From Acidobacteriota bacterium (GTDB lineage Bacteria; Acidobacteriota; Vicinamibacteria; Vicinamibacterales; UBA8438), in NCBI GenBank assembly GCA_003533545.1, contig DQEK01000201.1, forward strand, positions 2,694 through 24,762: a stretch of DNA of 22,069 nucleotides, given 5' to 3'. A program made the translations under genes and the position numbers. Shown in pieces: positions 7,870-15,767 of the stretch. The number at the start of each line of letters is the position of its first letter. The stretch's first letter is position 1. The notes under the pieces are model-generated. The model ran no database searches. It was not told the DNA's origin and saw nothing but the letters and a program-made list of their open reading frames with translations.

Positions 7870-9420
7870 TCACTGGAAACGGTCCCCTGTCCGCCGCGGC
7901 CCTTCAGCACCGAGTGCCCGTAGCAGCTCCACCGTGGTTGGCGCCGCCTCCGTGTTCCCTGTTCGTCCGCGTACGACGATCGCGAGCGGAGTCTGCCGCC
8001 GCCCGTTCTGCACATTTAGATCCGCGCCGCGCTCTGCAAGCAACCGCACGACCTCGTCGAAGCCTTTGTCCACAACGTGATGCAGCGCGGTGTTGCCGTC
8101 CTCATCAGCAGCATCGACGTCGGCGCCAAACTCCAGCGCGAGCCGGACCGCCGCCAGCGTACCCTGTCCGTCAACCAACTGCTCCCGCGTCGCCAGCAAG
8201 TGGGGAAGCACCCGGTCCCGGCGATCCCACACGCCGTAGCGCCAGCCGGCACCCGCCGCCAGCATCAACGGAGTCCAGCCGTTTCGCAGCGGGAGCACCG
8301 GGTCAGCACCAGCCTCGGCAAGTACACGCATGATTTCGCTTTCGGTGAACTTTGCCGCCAGCGCAAACGGCGTGGCACCGAGCAGTAGCTCGTTGATCAT
8401 CAGCACCTGCCCGTTGCGCACCACGCGGGTGGCTTCGGTCACCTGCGCGTCGGGACGAGCCCCCTTGGCCAGCAACGCGCCGACCACCTCAAGGTCACCG
8501 GTCAGCACCGCAGCGTGAAGCGCCGTGTAACCGGCAGTGGCGCTGTTGGGATTAGCACCGCGATCGAGGAAAAAACGCGCGAGCGCCCGATGCCCGCTGA
8601 GGGTAGCAACTAGCAGCACACTAGCACCGTCCGGCGCGGCGTCGTTGACGTCGGCCCCGGCATCGAGCAACAACCGGGCCACGTCGACGTTTCCGTGCCG
8701 TGCCGCAAACAGCAGCGGCGTAAAACCACCGACCTGGGTCTCTTCGGCGTCGGTCCCGTAGCTCCGACCGAGCTCGCCGTATCGAAGCTCGGACTGCAAC
8801 CGTCGACTGATAACGTGCCGGGAGGTACGGGACCGGGCGTCGACGGTGGCCCCCGCCTCAAGCAGTGCGGCGACGACCGCGGGGTGCCCCTGCGCCACCG
8901 CCCACATCAGTGCGGTCTGGTTCTCCAACCCCTCCCGAGCGTTCACATTTGCACCGCGCGCAACAAGCGCCCCGACGGCCGCCGCACTCCCGGTGCGCGC
9001 ACAGGCCATCAGAACCGTCTCGCCGGTCGACACCGCGGCGTTGGCGTCAGCACCGGCGGCAAGCAGTACATCCACCACCGCCGGGCGTGCGTTCGCACAT
9101 GCCAGCGCCAGCGGCGTAACCCCGTAGTCATTGGCCGCACCAGCCGCCGCGCCAGCCTCAAGGAGCTGCTCGACGAGCTCCAGGTCGTCGTGATACGCCG
9201 CCCAGAGCAATGCAGTCGAACCATCGGCCTGGACGAAGTTCGCGTCGGCTTGGCGAGCCAAGAGATCGCCAACCGCTTCCGCATCGCGCGCCTCGACGGC
9301 CTTCAAGAGACGGAGCCCGTCGCTCTGCGCAAGAGCGGGAGCGTCCGCGGTCACAACCAGAGTGGCCGCGGCGAGGACCCCCCAACCCCGTGAGGTCATG
9401 TGCGTACGCGGTCCTCCCAT
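7870..9420 (-). CDS. Exported ankyrin-repeat protein, copy B
   Basis: 516 residues. A signal peptide (MTSRGWGVLAAATLVVTADAPALAQ from the internal Met, preceded by seven residues) leads into about ten to eleven ankyrin repeats such as GSTALLWAAYHDDLELVEQL, DYGVTPLALACANARPAVV, GFTPLLFAARHGNVDVARLL and GNTALHHVVDKGFDEVVRLL. As in copy A, the array is broken by inserts (around 200-225 and 375-400). Copies A and B share order, length and several repeat phrases but are well diverged, so the duplication is old or they were acquired separately. ATG 9420 is favoured because AGGA lies seven bases upstream. That motif contains the TAG stop of the DUF1552 gene, giving a nine-base gap. Role unknown; likely a periplasmic protein-binding partner of the co-encoded DUF1592/DUF1552 proteins. 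Confidence 0.93.
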   Translation of the reverse strand: MGGPRTHMTSRGWGVLAAATLVVTADAPALAQSDGLRLLKAVEARDAEAVGDLLARQADANFVQADGSTALLWAAYHDDLELVEQLLEAGAAAGAANDYGVTPLALACANARPAVVDVLLAAGADANAAVSTGETVLMACARTGSAAAVGALVARGANVNAREGLENQTALMWAVAQGHPAVVAALLEAGATVDARSRTSRHVISRRLQSELRYGELGRSYGTDAEETQVGGFTPLLFAARHGNVDVARLLLDAGADVNDAAPDGASVLLVATLSGHRALARFFLDRGANPNSATAGYTALHAAVLTGDLEVVGALLAKGARPDAQVTEATRVVRNGQVLMINELLLGATPFALAAKFTESEIMRVLAEAGADPVLPLRNGWTPLMLAAGAGWRYGVWDRRDRVLPHLLATREQLVDGQGTLAAVRLALEFGADVDAADEDGNTALHHVVDKGFDEVVRLLAERGADLNVQNGRRQTPLAIVVRGRTGNTEAAPTTVELLRALGAEGPRRTGDRFQ

Positions 9421-9429
9421 ACTGGCTTC

Positions 9430-10803
9430 CTACACGCCAGACAGCCGCTCAGCGTTCTTTGAGAACAAATTCGGCAACGGCCCATTGCTGTCTCCAATAC
9501 GTTCGATCGGCGCGCCGAGCTTGTCGAGGAGTGACACGTGCAGGTTCGCTAGCGGCGTGCGTTCGGGGTATACGAGGTGTCGGCCACCCTTTAGCTGGCC
9601 GGCCCCACCACCCAACAAAATAACCGGCAGGTTGTAAGGTGAGTGCGCGTTGCTATCACTCATGCCGGCACCGTAGACGATCATGGTGTGGTCCAACAAC
9701 GACCCGTCGCCGTCCGGCGTCGAACGCAGTTTCTCAAGAAAGGATGCGAACAACGACACATGGTGAGTGTTGATTTTGGTCAGTTTCTCGAGTGCGTCCG
9801 GCACCCCTCGGTGGTGCGACAGCGGGTGATGCGCATCCGGTACCCCAACGTGCGGATAGGTGCGACCACTTAGCTCGTGGCCCGCCATGAACGTGACGAT
9901 TCGGGTACGGTCAATTTGATAGGCCAGCAGTTGCAGGTCGTACATCAACGTGGCGTGGTCGACGAAGTCCGCTGGCGCACCGAGCGGTCTGTCCATGAAC
10001 GGAACATCGCGCTCACCCTGTGCCTCAGCCATCTGGATGCGCCGCTCGACGTCACGTACTGCGTCGAGATAGGAGCCGATTTTGACCCGGTCACTCGGCC
10101 CGAGGCGTCGTCCCAGCCGTGCCACATCTTCACTCACGGAGTCCAGGATGCTCCGCTGGTCCTGCAGGCGGGCCCGCTGCCCCTCCGAGGCCGTGTTCTC
10201 GCTGTCGCCGAACAACCGCTCGAAGACTGCCCGTGGGTTGTGCTCCATCGGTAGCGGAGTCGCCGCGTTGCGCCAGGAGATCGTATAGGAGAAGGCGCAG
10301 CTAAAGCCGCCGCTGTCACACGAGCCAGCAAAGTTGGCGCCCTCCAAACCGAGTTCCAGCGAGGACAGCGGGGTGTATTTCCCGAGTTCGCGGGCCGCGA
10401 TCTGGTCTATCGAAACCGGTTCGCGCTCGGCCCACCGCTCCGGATCTCTCGGCTGCTCGTCAGTGAGAAAGCGGGTTGCTGCACGCGAGTGCGTTCCCCC
10501 ACGAACATCACCAGGCGGCGTACTGTTAAGCCCTGACAACACGAGCATCTGGTCGCGGAACGGTGCTAATGGTTTGAGGATGGGTGTGAACTCGAACGCG
10601 GTCCCCTCCCCAGTCGGAGTCCAGTTCTGCATCACGATGCCATTTGGCACATAAACCGCACCGAAACGCAGTGTGGGCTTCGCGGCGGTCCTGGCCAGCG
10701 CACTCAGCGCCGGCACCATACCATCTAGCAGAGGCAGCGCCAGAGCCGTGCCCATACCTCGCAGAATGGTGCGGCGCGCCATCGCCTTCTTTGTGATCAT
10801 CAT
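9430..10803 (-). CDS. DUF1552 protein, copy B
   Basis: 457 residues, full length for the family. The N-terminus has a twin-arginine-type leader (MARRTILRGMGTALALPLLDG), implying export of a folded protein. Family-typical blocks include RFGAVYVPNGIVMQNW, FAGSCDSGGFSCAFSYTISW, ERLFGD, HELSGRTYPHVGVPDAHHPL and the near-C-terminal LLDHTMIVYGAGMSDSNAHS followed by LPVILLGGGAG. These resemble sulfatase/alkaline-phosphatase-like DUF1501 proteins at the C-terminus, but no catalytic assignment is safe. ATG 10803 overlaps the DUF1592 stop (ATGA) and has GAGGAG nine bases upstream; a second ATG follows directly. It is followed nine bases later by ankyrin gene B. The DUF1592/DUF1552 pairing is a known association without a proven function. 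Confidence 0.92.
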   Translation of the reverse strand: MMITKKAMARRTILRGMGTALALPLLDGMVPALSALARTAAKPTLRFGAVYVPNGIVMQNWTPTGEGTAFEFTPILKPLAPFRDQMLVLSGLNSTPPGDVRGGTHSRAATRFLTDEQPRDPERWAEREPVSIDQIAARELGKYTPLSSLELGLEGANFAGSCDSGGFSCAFSYTISWRNAATPLPMEHNPRAVFERLFGDSENTASEGQRARLQDQRSILDSVSEDVARLGRRLGPSDRVKIGSYLDAVRDVERRIQMAEAQGERDVPFMDRPLGAPADFVDHATLMYDLQLLAYQIDRTRIVTFMAGHELSGRTYPHVGVPDAHHPLSHHRGVPDALEKLTKINTHHVSLFASFLEKLRSTPDGDGSLLDHTMIVYGAGMSDSNAHSPYNLPVILLGGGAGQLKGGRHLVYPERTPLANLHVSLLDKLGAPIERIGDSNGPLPNLFSKNAERLSGV

Positions 10804-13244
10804 GATTCGGATCTCCTCATCTGAAACGGCCTGCTCTTGACGAGTTCAAGGATGACTGCCGACCAGCGGTAGTCATTGGCCGCCGCCGACGACGCGATTG
10901 CGCGGACCGCCGGTTGATCATAGTACTCGACGCGACGACCCAGCCCGTAAGTCAGCAGCTTCTCGACCACCGTCCTAACATAGCTCTCCCGGTAGTTGCT
11001 CACTGCCTCACGCAACGCAGCCGGACCGTCGACGAGAGTCCCGTCACCGAGCGCGCCTGCCGCGTCAACCGAAATTCCCCCCTCAGTGGTCGTGCGCCAC
11101 CGTCCGACAGCATCGAAGTGTTCAAGCGCAAAGCCCGGGGGGTCCATCGTGCGATGACAGACGGCGCACGCCGGGTTCCGGCGATGCTGCTCCATCCGGT
11201 CGCGAAGCGATAGCGCCTCGCCGGCCCCATCGTTTTCCGCCAGCGCCGGCACATCGGCTGGTGGGGGCGAAGGCGGCATACCGAGAATGTTATCGAGCAG
11301 CCACTTGCCGCGGAGCACGGGTGAGGTCCGCGTCGGATAGGAAGTGACCATCAACAGACTTGCATGACCGAGCAATCCGCCGCGGTTGGGGTCGTCAACT
11401 GTCACCCGCCGGTAGCGCTCACCGTAGATACCTGGGATACCGTAATGGCGTGCCAACCGCTCGTTCACGAACGTGTAATCAGCAGTCAGCAGATCGAGCA
11501 CGCTCCGGTCCTCTCGGAGTTGACTCTCAAGAAACAACTTCGTCTCCTGGGCCATGTCGTTCCGCAGGTTCTCGTCGAATTCGTAGAAAACGTCGGCATC
11601 GGGCATCACGCCCTGCAACCGATTGAGTTGCAGCCATTGGTTCGCGAAATTGTCAACCAGCGCGACTGAACGCTCATCCGCAAGCATGCGATGCACCTGC
11701 CGGTCAAGCTCCGCCGGGTCTCCCAGTCGTCCAGACTCGGCTAGCGCCAACAACTCCAAATCGGGAATGTCACTCCAGAGGAACAGGGACAAACGTGTGG
11801 CCAGTTCTAGGTCACTCAGACTGTAGGCGGTGCCGGCTGCGACGTCGACGGGGTCAAGTTCGATACGAAACAGGAACTCCGGGGAAACTAGCAACCGCTC
11901 GACCGCCTTTTGGATGCCGCCCTCAAAGCCTCGGTCGGCCTTGCCCCGCTCGTAGAAACGCATCAACGTCTCCACGTCGTCGTTGGTCGCCGGCCGACGA
12001 TAGGCCCGGCGGGCCAAACCCGACAGGATCTGCCGTGCACAAGGTTCCTCGTCTGACGCCACCTCCGGTCGGCAGCTAAAGAGCTGCCGCCGGCTGGGAG
12101 TGTCACCAGGACCGGTGACGCTGTGGGGACCAACGATGTCCACACGGGCGACTGCAGCGTTGTCGTGATAGAAGCCACGTCCGCTAAGTGAGAACCCGGA
12201 CAACCGCCGCTCGAGCACACCAGTCGCTTCCGTGCGCGCGTCCGCGAACACAATGCCAACCGTGTGCAAACCGGCCGCTGCCTGGAAACGCAAGTTTAGG
12301 TGCGCATCCGCTCCCTTCGAAACGTACTCCTCCCAATCAGGGTCGCCCCGGATCGTCCCAAAGAACGTATAGGCCGACGGGTAACCGTACCGCTCGGCGT
12401 CCCCGACGGTGAAGCGTTCAAGGAGAACGTCGTCGAGCCGCACATCGAGTTGCTGCGGCTCGCGCATCCCCACGATGTAGTCATAGATCATCCGGCGCAG
12501 GCGAATCGTGATTTCGTATTCGCCGTCGACTGGAAAATAGTGCCGAACAGCCATGCCACCCCGGGACCCGAACGGTAGTCCCTCACTCATCCGATCGTCC
12601 TGATAGAGCAGCCTCGGGGTCTCGTAAGACGCGGCGGCAAAGCCTGGCCCGACAGTGGGATCGCCCACGGCCAACCGGCTGATCCGATTTGCGGCCGCGA
12701 GATACCGCTCAAACAACGCTGGTGAAATCGACAGTACGTCACCGCTCGTCGCGAAGCCTTGCTCGTCAACGTCGTCGGCCGGAAACAGCAACCAGCGCTG
12801 GTCGGCCTCGACCGCCAGTAGACTGTCTACCGCATTGATGTACTCTGCCTCGGTCAACCGGCGCACCGCCGGCCGTCCAGGATCGGACGAAGCACCTTGA
12901 TCGAGCTCGGCCTCGAGCCAGGCCACGAATCGGTCGTAGGTCGCCTGCTCCGGTCTGGGCCGACCAACCGGAGGCATCATGCCCAGACGCAGTTTCCGGA
13001 CGACCCGTTCCCAGACTTCGGCGTCCGCCCTGACGTTCGTTAAGTCGAGATGCTCAAAAGTAGCCGGAACGGTGCCGCGCTCGGCGAGGACGTCGTTGTG
13101 GCAGGTAAGGCAATACCGCGTGAGCAACTCGCGGCTCGTTTCCGCCGACATCGCAGACGGCACCGGCTGCCCAGCTGCCTGTAGCACAGCGACACCACAG
13201 GCAAGGCCCATCGACGCGACGGCCAGCGGTCCAGCGTATTTCAC
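10800..13244 (-). CDS. DUF1592-type large c-type cytochrome, copy B
   Basis: About 814 residues from GTG 13244. A signal peptide (MKYAGPLAVASMGLACGVAV) is followed by CLTCH at residues 45-49, then the DUF1587/1595/1592/1588/1585 series. Visible blocks include VRRLTEAEYINAVDSLLAVE, TRLSLFLWSDIPDLELLAL, FANQWLQLNRLQG, VNERLARHYGIPGIYGERYR and a second CAVCH at ~693-697 followed by MDPPGFALEHFDAVGRWR. An in-frame open stretch extends to 13379. I prefer the GTG because GGAAGG lies six bases upstream, a clean signal peptide follows, and the length then matches copy A (803). The upstream extension has no export signal of its own. It is the first gene of the putative operon and follows a 291-base intergenic region. 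Confidence 0.92.
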   Translation of the reverse strand: MKYAGPLAVASMGLACGVAVLQAAGQPVPSAMSAETSRELLTRYCLTCHNDVLAERGTVPATFEHLDLTNVRADAEVWERVVRKLRLGMMPPVGRPRPEQATYDRFVAWLEAELDQGASSDPGRPAVRRLTEAEYINAVDSLLAVEADQRWLLFPADDVDEQGFATSGDVLSISPALFERYLAAANRISRLAVGDPTVGPGFAAASYETPRLLYQDDRMSEGLPFGSRGGMAVRHYFPVDGEYEITIRLRRMIYDYIVGMREPQQLDVRLDDVLLERFTVGDAERYGYPSAYTFFGTIRGDPDWEEYVSKGADAHLNLRFQAAAGLHTVGIVFADARTEATGVLERRLSGFSLSGRGFYHDNAAVARVDIVGPHSVTGPGDTPSRRQLFSCRPEVASDEEPCARQILSGLARRAYRRPATNDDVETLMRFYERGKADRGFEGGIQKAVERLLVSPEFLFRIELDPVDVAAGTAYSLSDLELATRLSLFLWSDIPDLELLALAESGRLGDPAELDRQVHRMLADERSVALVDNFANQWLQLNRLQGVMPDADVFYEFDENLRNDMAQETKLFLESQLREDRSVLDLLTADYTFVNERLARHYGIPGIYGERYRRVTVDDPNRGGLLGHASLLMVTSYPTRTSPVLRGKWLLDNILGMPPSPPPADVPALAENDGAGEALSLRDRMEQHRRNPACAVCHRTMDPPGFALEHFDAVGRWRTTTEGGISVDAAGALGDGTLVDGPAALREAVSNYRESYVRTVVEKLLTYGLGRRVEYYDQPAVRAIASSAAANDYRWSAVILELVKSRPFQMRRSES

Positions 13245-13250
13245 AATCAG

Positions 13251-13256
13251 CCTTCC
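13251..13256 (-). promoter_or_regulatory. Ribosome binding site supporting the GTG start of DUF1592-B
   Basis: GGAAGG on the minus strand, six bases before GTG 13244. No comparable site precedes the longer in-frame starts. Confidence 0.65.
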
Positions 13257-13310
13257 ACAGGGATCGGATTCAGACCCCGCACGGGCGCGCCACCACTGCA
13301 GACTCACCAC

Positions 13311-13320
13311 CACCGCGGTG
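13311..13320. promoter_or_regulatory. 10-bp perfect palindrome, possible operator
   Basis: CACCGCGGTG is its own reverse complement and lies about 67 bases before the chosen start of the first operon gene. Position fits an operator, but a GC-rich palindrome of this size can arise by chance. Confidence 0.25.
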
Positions 13321-13407
13321 CACGGACCCGGGAGCCACTGACGCCAACAGTAGTTCATTTCTAGCAAAATGCGAAGCAACGGTAGGAAGCGTCCATAACG
13401 CCAGTAA

Positions 13408-13438
13408 CACCTGTCCCATGACTACTTTGCACCTGTCC
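13408..13438. repeat. Two direct copies of a 9-mer in the operon's upstream region
   Basis: CACCTGTCC occurs at 13408-13416 and again at 13430-13438, 22 bases apart, in the noncoding region between the VWFA-like gene and DUF1592-B. About two helical turns separate the copies, which suits a dimeric regulator. Alternatively this is the end of a lost insertion sequence; multiple short direct repeats are typical of IS21-family ends, but no transposase is visible. The remainder of 13245-13535 shows no convincing coding sequence and no promoter I can defend. Confidence 0.45.
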
Positions 13439-13535
13439 GAGAATGAGGTTCCGATGGGTGACGGGGCACCCCACACGCCCGCGGTCCGAACATCTCGCTC
13501 AACACCGCCGCGCTACTCGCCACTCAACCAAGAGC

Positions 13536-14960
13536 CTATGGCTTCAGCTGTCCAATCAACCCAATCGCCTGGGCCCCTTCCTCAGAATTCGGGTCAACCT
13601 CAACAACCTCCTCCAAATACGTCACCGCGCCCTCGATATCTCCCTTGTTCAGCGAGACGAGTGCAAGCTTGAACAGCGGCTTCCCCCAACTGGGATCTGC
13701 GTCATGTGCCCTCTCGTACGCCCCTATCGCTTCATCCAGATTCCCATTGGAAAACGCGATTTCACCCGCGTTCCAGAATCCCTCTCGACTGCCCGCCTCG
13801 GTCGCCGCGCCGACCCCTCCCCCCGGCAAATTCGATGTTCCAGCCAGCGCCCTAGCCTCTCGTTCCAGGTCCTCGATCTCTGCCTGAAGCGCCATGACTT
13901 GGGCCTGCTTGCTGCTGATGGCCTCAGCGACCTCCTGCTTGGCCTGCGCAATAGCAGCGGGCCCGGTCAGTATGTTCGGCCCAACACGGCCATCTAACGA
14001 GAGGTGCATCGTCACCTCCCCTCGGCGCACCGCGGCCGAAGCCTGCGCATTCGGATCAGCGTTCGGCGACGGCTCGTACACAACCAGGTACTGATTCAAT
14101 CCCCTCAGATACCGTCGAGAAATCTCTGCGGCCATTTCAGTGAGCTTGGTGGTCACCGACTGACTCGGAGAGTTCAGCGAGTCATACCATCCGCCGGTTA
14201 TCCGCGACGCATCGGTCGCGATGCCAGTTTGAAACCCAGAACCAGTTGGCGTATACAGGCCCAAGGCGTGTAACGTGACCGCGCGGTCGACAAGCCGCTG
14301 CCGGAAAACGTCGTACTCGGAGGTCCTGAAGAGGTCTCTCCTCGACGCACCGTCCGTTGTGACAACCGCCAAAACCGGCCACCGGACATCCTCGCCGAAC
14401 CCTTCCACCGTTTCGGTGAGGCCGTCGAAGAAGCCCGCCGACGTGCCGCCCTGCACGAAAAGCTCGTCTAGGCGTTTAAGCACCGTGGCGAGACCCTCCG
14501 AGTAATCCACCACGACCCGCGGCCTCCCGGACAGCAGGACGAGCGCCACCTGGCTTGTTTCCGGCAAAGCCTCCACAAACACTGGCAACCCATCGCGCAG
14601 ATCTCGAAAATACGGAACAGCCCCATCAGCGTCATCAACGAGAAGCGCCACCCGCAGCGGATCGTTAACGAGCTCGACCCGAACCACCTTGGCCTCCACG
14701 TCACCGTGCTGGACCACGAAGTCCTGGGTGGTCAGGTCGATGACAGGCGCCCCGGCCGCGTCGAACACTTGGACAAACAACCGGCTCTCCACCCCCTGGG
14801 CCCAGACAACCTGGCCCTGGCCCACCCCGTATGTGAGTAACAGCAGGACCAGCGCGGACAGACCCGGGCGGGACAGATACCGGTTTCGCCGGTCCCGGTC
14901 GACCGCCTGACAACGTCCAACGGGGACACGGCGCAGAATCTTCAAGAGGTCAATGAGCAC
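13536..14960 (-). CDS. VWFA-related acidobacterial-type protein with C-terminal TPRs
   Basis: About 474 residues from GTG 14960 (an in-frame TTG at 15080 would add 40 residues). A hydrophobic export/anchor segment lies at ~32-45 (LSALVLLLLTYGVG). A short beta-domain with the phrase VIDLTTQDFVVQHGDVEAKV precedes a VWA-like domain. This layout is that of the VWFA-related proteins abundant in Acidobacteriota. The MIDAS metal site is degenerate: the expected DxSxS is DDADG (109-113), while TTDGAS (201-206) keeps the second loop. A coiled coil (~335-372, AIAQAKQEVAEAI...ALQAEIEDLE) and two TPR repeats (~394-460, AGEIAFSNGNLDEAIGAYER) follow. It likely scaffolds periplasmic protein complexes. The start was chosen for GGGGAG four bases upstream; a slightly short spacing makes it moderately certain. 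It is separated from its neighbours and appears to be its own unit. Confidence 0.85.
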   Translation of the reverse strand: MLIDLLKILRRVPVGRCQAVDRDRRNRYLSRPGLSALVLLLLTYGVGQGQVVWAQGVESRLFVQVFDAAGAPVIDLTTQDFVVQHGDVEAKVVRVELVNDPLRVALLVDDADGAVPYFRDLRDGLPVFVEALPETSQVALVLLSGRPRVVVDYSEGLATVLKRLDELFVQGGTSAGFFDGLTETVEGFGEDVRWPVLAVVTTDGASRRDLFRTSEYDVFRQRLVDRAVTLHALGLYTPTGSGFQTGIATDASRITGGWYDSLNSPSQSVTTKLTEMAAEISRRYLRGLNQYLVVYEPSPNADPNAQASAAVRRGEVTMHLSLDGRVGPNILTGPAAIAQAKQEVAEAISSKQAQVMALQAEIEDLEREARALAGTSNLPGGGVGAATEAGSREGFWNAGEIAFSNGNLDEAIGAYERAHDADPSWGKPLFKLALVSLNKGDIEGAVTYLEEVVEVDPNSEEGAQAIGLIGQLKP

Positions 14961-14964
14961 ATCT

Positions 14965-14970
14965 CTCCCC
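14965..14970 (-). promoter_or_regulatory. Ribosome binding site for the VWFA-like gene
   Basis: GGGGAG on the minus strand, four bases before GTG 14960 (GGAGAG in the same place is also possible). The region 14961-15098 upstream otherwise reads as an open extension without family features. Confidence 0.45.
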
Positions 14971-15098
14971 ACGAGCTTGGTCAACCGCCCACCGCTCGGC
15001 AACGTGGCCCGGAACTCGAAGCGTAACGGGACACCCGAGACGTCACAGTCGGCCGCTGCAGAAACGGCCCTCGACCACAACGTAGGCGGAGGTCACGC

Positions 15099-15620
15099 CT
15101 ACCTGATCGCGTCTCCCCGGTCTGGTTCAGGGGTCCAGGCGGCGAACTCAAGCAGTATCCCATCGGGGTCTTTGAAGTAGATGGAGCGAACAAAGGTTGT
15201 TTCGGAGATGTCCTCGCTTATCCCCCTTTCGGATTCGTCATGGTTCACCACGGCCGTGGGATTGACCCCGGCTGCTTCCAACTTACTCTGGTATTCGTCG
15301 ATTCTCTCCAACGGAACATTGAATGCGACGTGGTTCATGGACGCGGGCGCCGAGGTAATGTCACCGTCACCGACCTGGCCGGCCGGATGCGACACGCCCG
15401 GAACGCCAGGTTTGGCGTTCGGAAACCAGAAAAACGCCAAGTGATCACCATTCCCGATGTCGAAGAAGAAGTGTTGCCCCATGCCGTTCGGAAGGGTGAT
15501 GGTTTTCGTGAGCGGCATGCCCAACACGCCGGAATAGAAACCTACGGTACGGTCCATGTCCTGGCAAACCAACGCCAGGTGATTGATCCCACAAATATCG
15601 AATGTGTCATTGGTCGGCAT
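15099..15620 (-). CDS. VOC-superfamily protein (glyoxalase/extradiol dioxygenase fold)
   Basis: 173 residues with two VOC half-modules. Probable metal ligands are H14 (GINHLALVCQDMDRTVGFY), H60 or H97 (SMNHVAFNVP) and E158 in the terminal FKDPDGILLEFAAW. The signature FYSGVLGMPL is typical. Members include glyoxalase I, fosfomycin-resistance proteins and ring-cleaving dioxygenases; the substrate cannot be assigned here. No signal peptide, so it is probably cytoplasmic. ATG 15620 was preferred over ATG 15635 because GGAGGG lies seven bases upstream. It diverges from the carboxymuconolactone-decarboxylase-like gene across a 147-base gap that should carry both promoters, and the two may share a small-molecule pathway. 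Confidence 0.9.
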   Translation of the reverse strand: MPTNDTFDICGINHLALVCQDMDRTVGFYSGVLGMPLTKTITLPNGMGQHFFFDIGNGDHLAFFWFPNAKPGVPGVSHPAGQVGDGDITSAPASMNHVAFNVPLERIDEYQSKLEAAGVNPTAVVNHDESERGISEDISETTFVRSIYFKDPDGILLEFAAWTPEPDRGDAIR

Positions 15621-15627
15621 CTGTAGA

Positions 15628-15633
15628 CCCTCC
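15628..15633 (-). promoter_or_regulatory. Ribosome binding site for the VOC gene
   Basis: GGAGGG on the minus strand, seven bases before ATG 15620; it decides against the ATG five codons upstream. Confidence 0.7.
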
Positions 15634-15724
15634 ATCCTCGCACCCGTATTGTTTCAGATCGACAGTGCCCGCGCACTTGTTTCGGTGATGGCACGCGAAG
15701 TCGCGCGACCTGACAGTCCTCGGT

Positions 15725-15762
15725 TGTTAACATCAGCTGATAACACATTCGAACTGGAGGTG
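15725..15762 (+). promoter_or_regulatory. Imperfect dyad and ribosome binding site before the CMD-like gene
   Basis: TGTTA (15725-15729) and TAACA (15741-15745) are inverted copies around an 11-base centre that also contains the palindrome TCAGCTGA (15733-15740). GGAGG at 15756-15760 lies seven bases before ATG 15768. The dyad sits where a -10 region or operator would be; no confident -35/-10 pair was found. Confidence 0.4.
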
Positions 15763-15767
15763 AAGAC

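Noticed and set aside
13245..13535. Small genes in the 291-base gap
   Set aside because: Open frames here lack family features and ribosome sites, and they overlap each other or the flanking genes.
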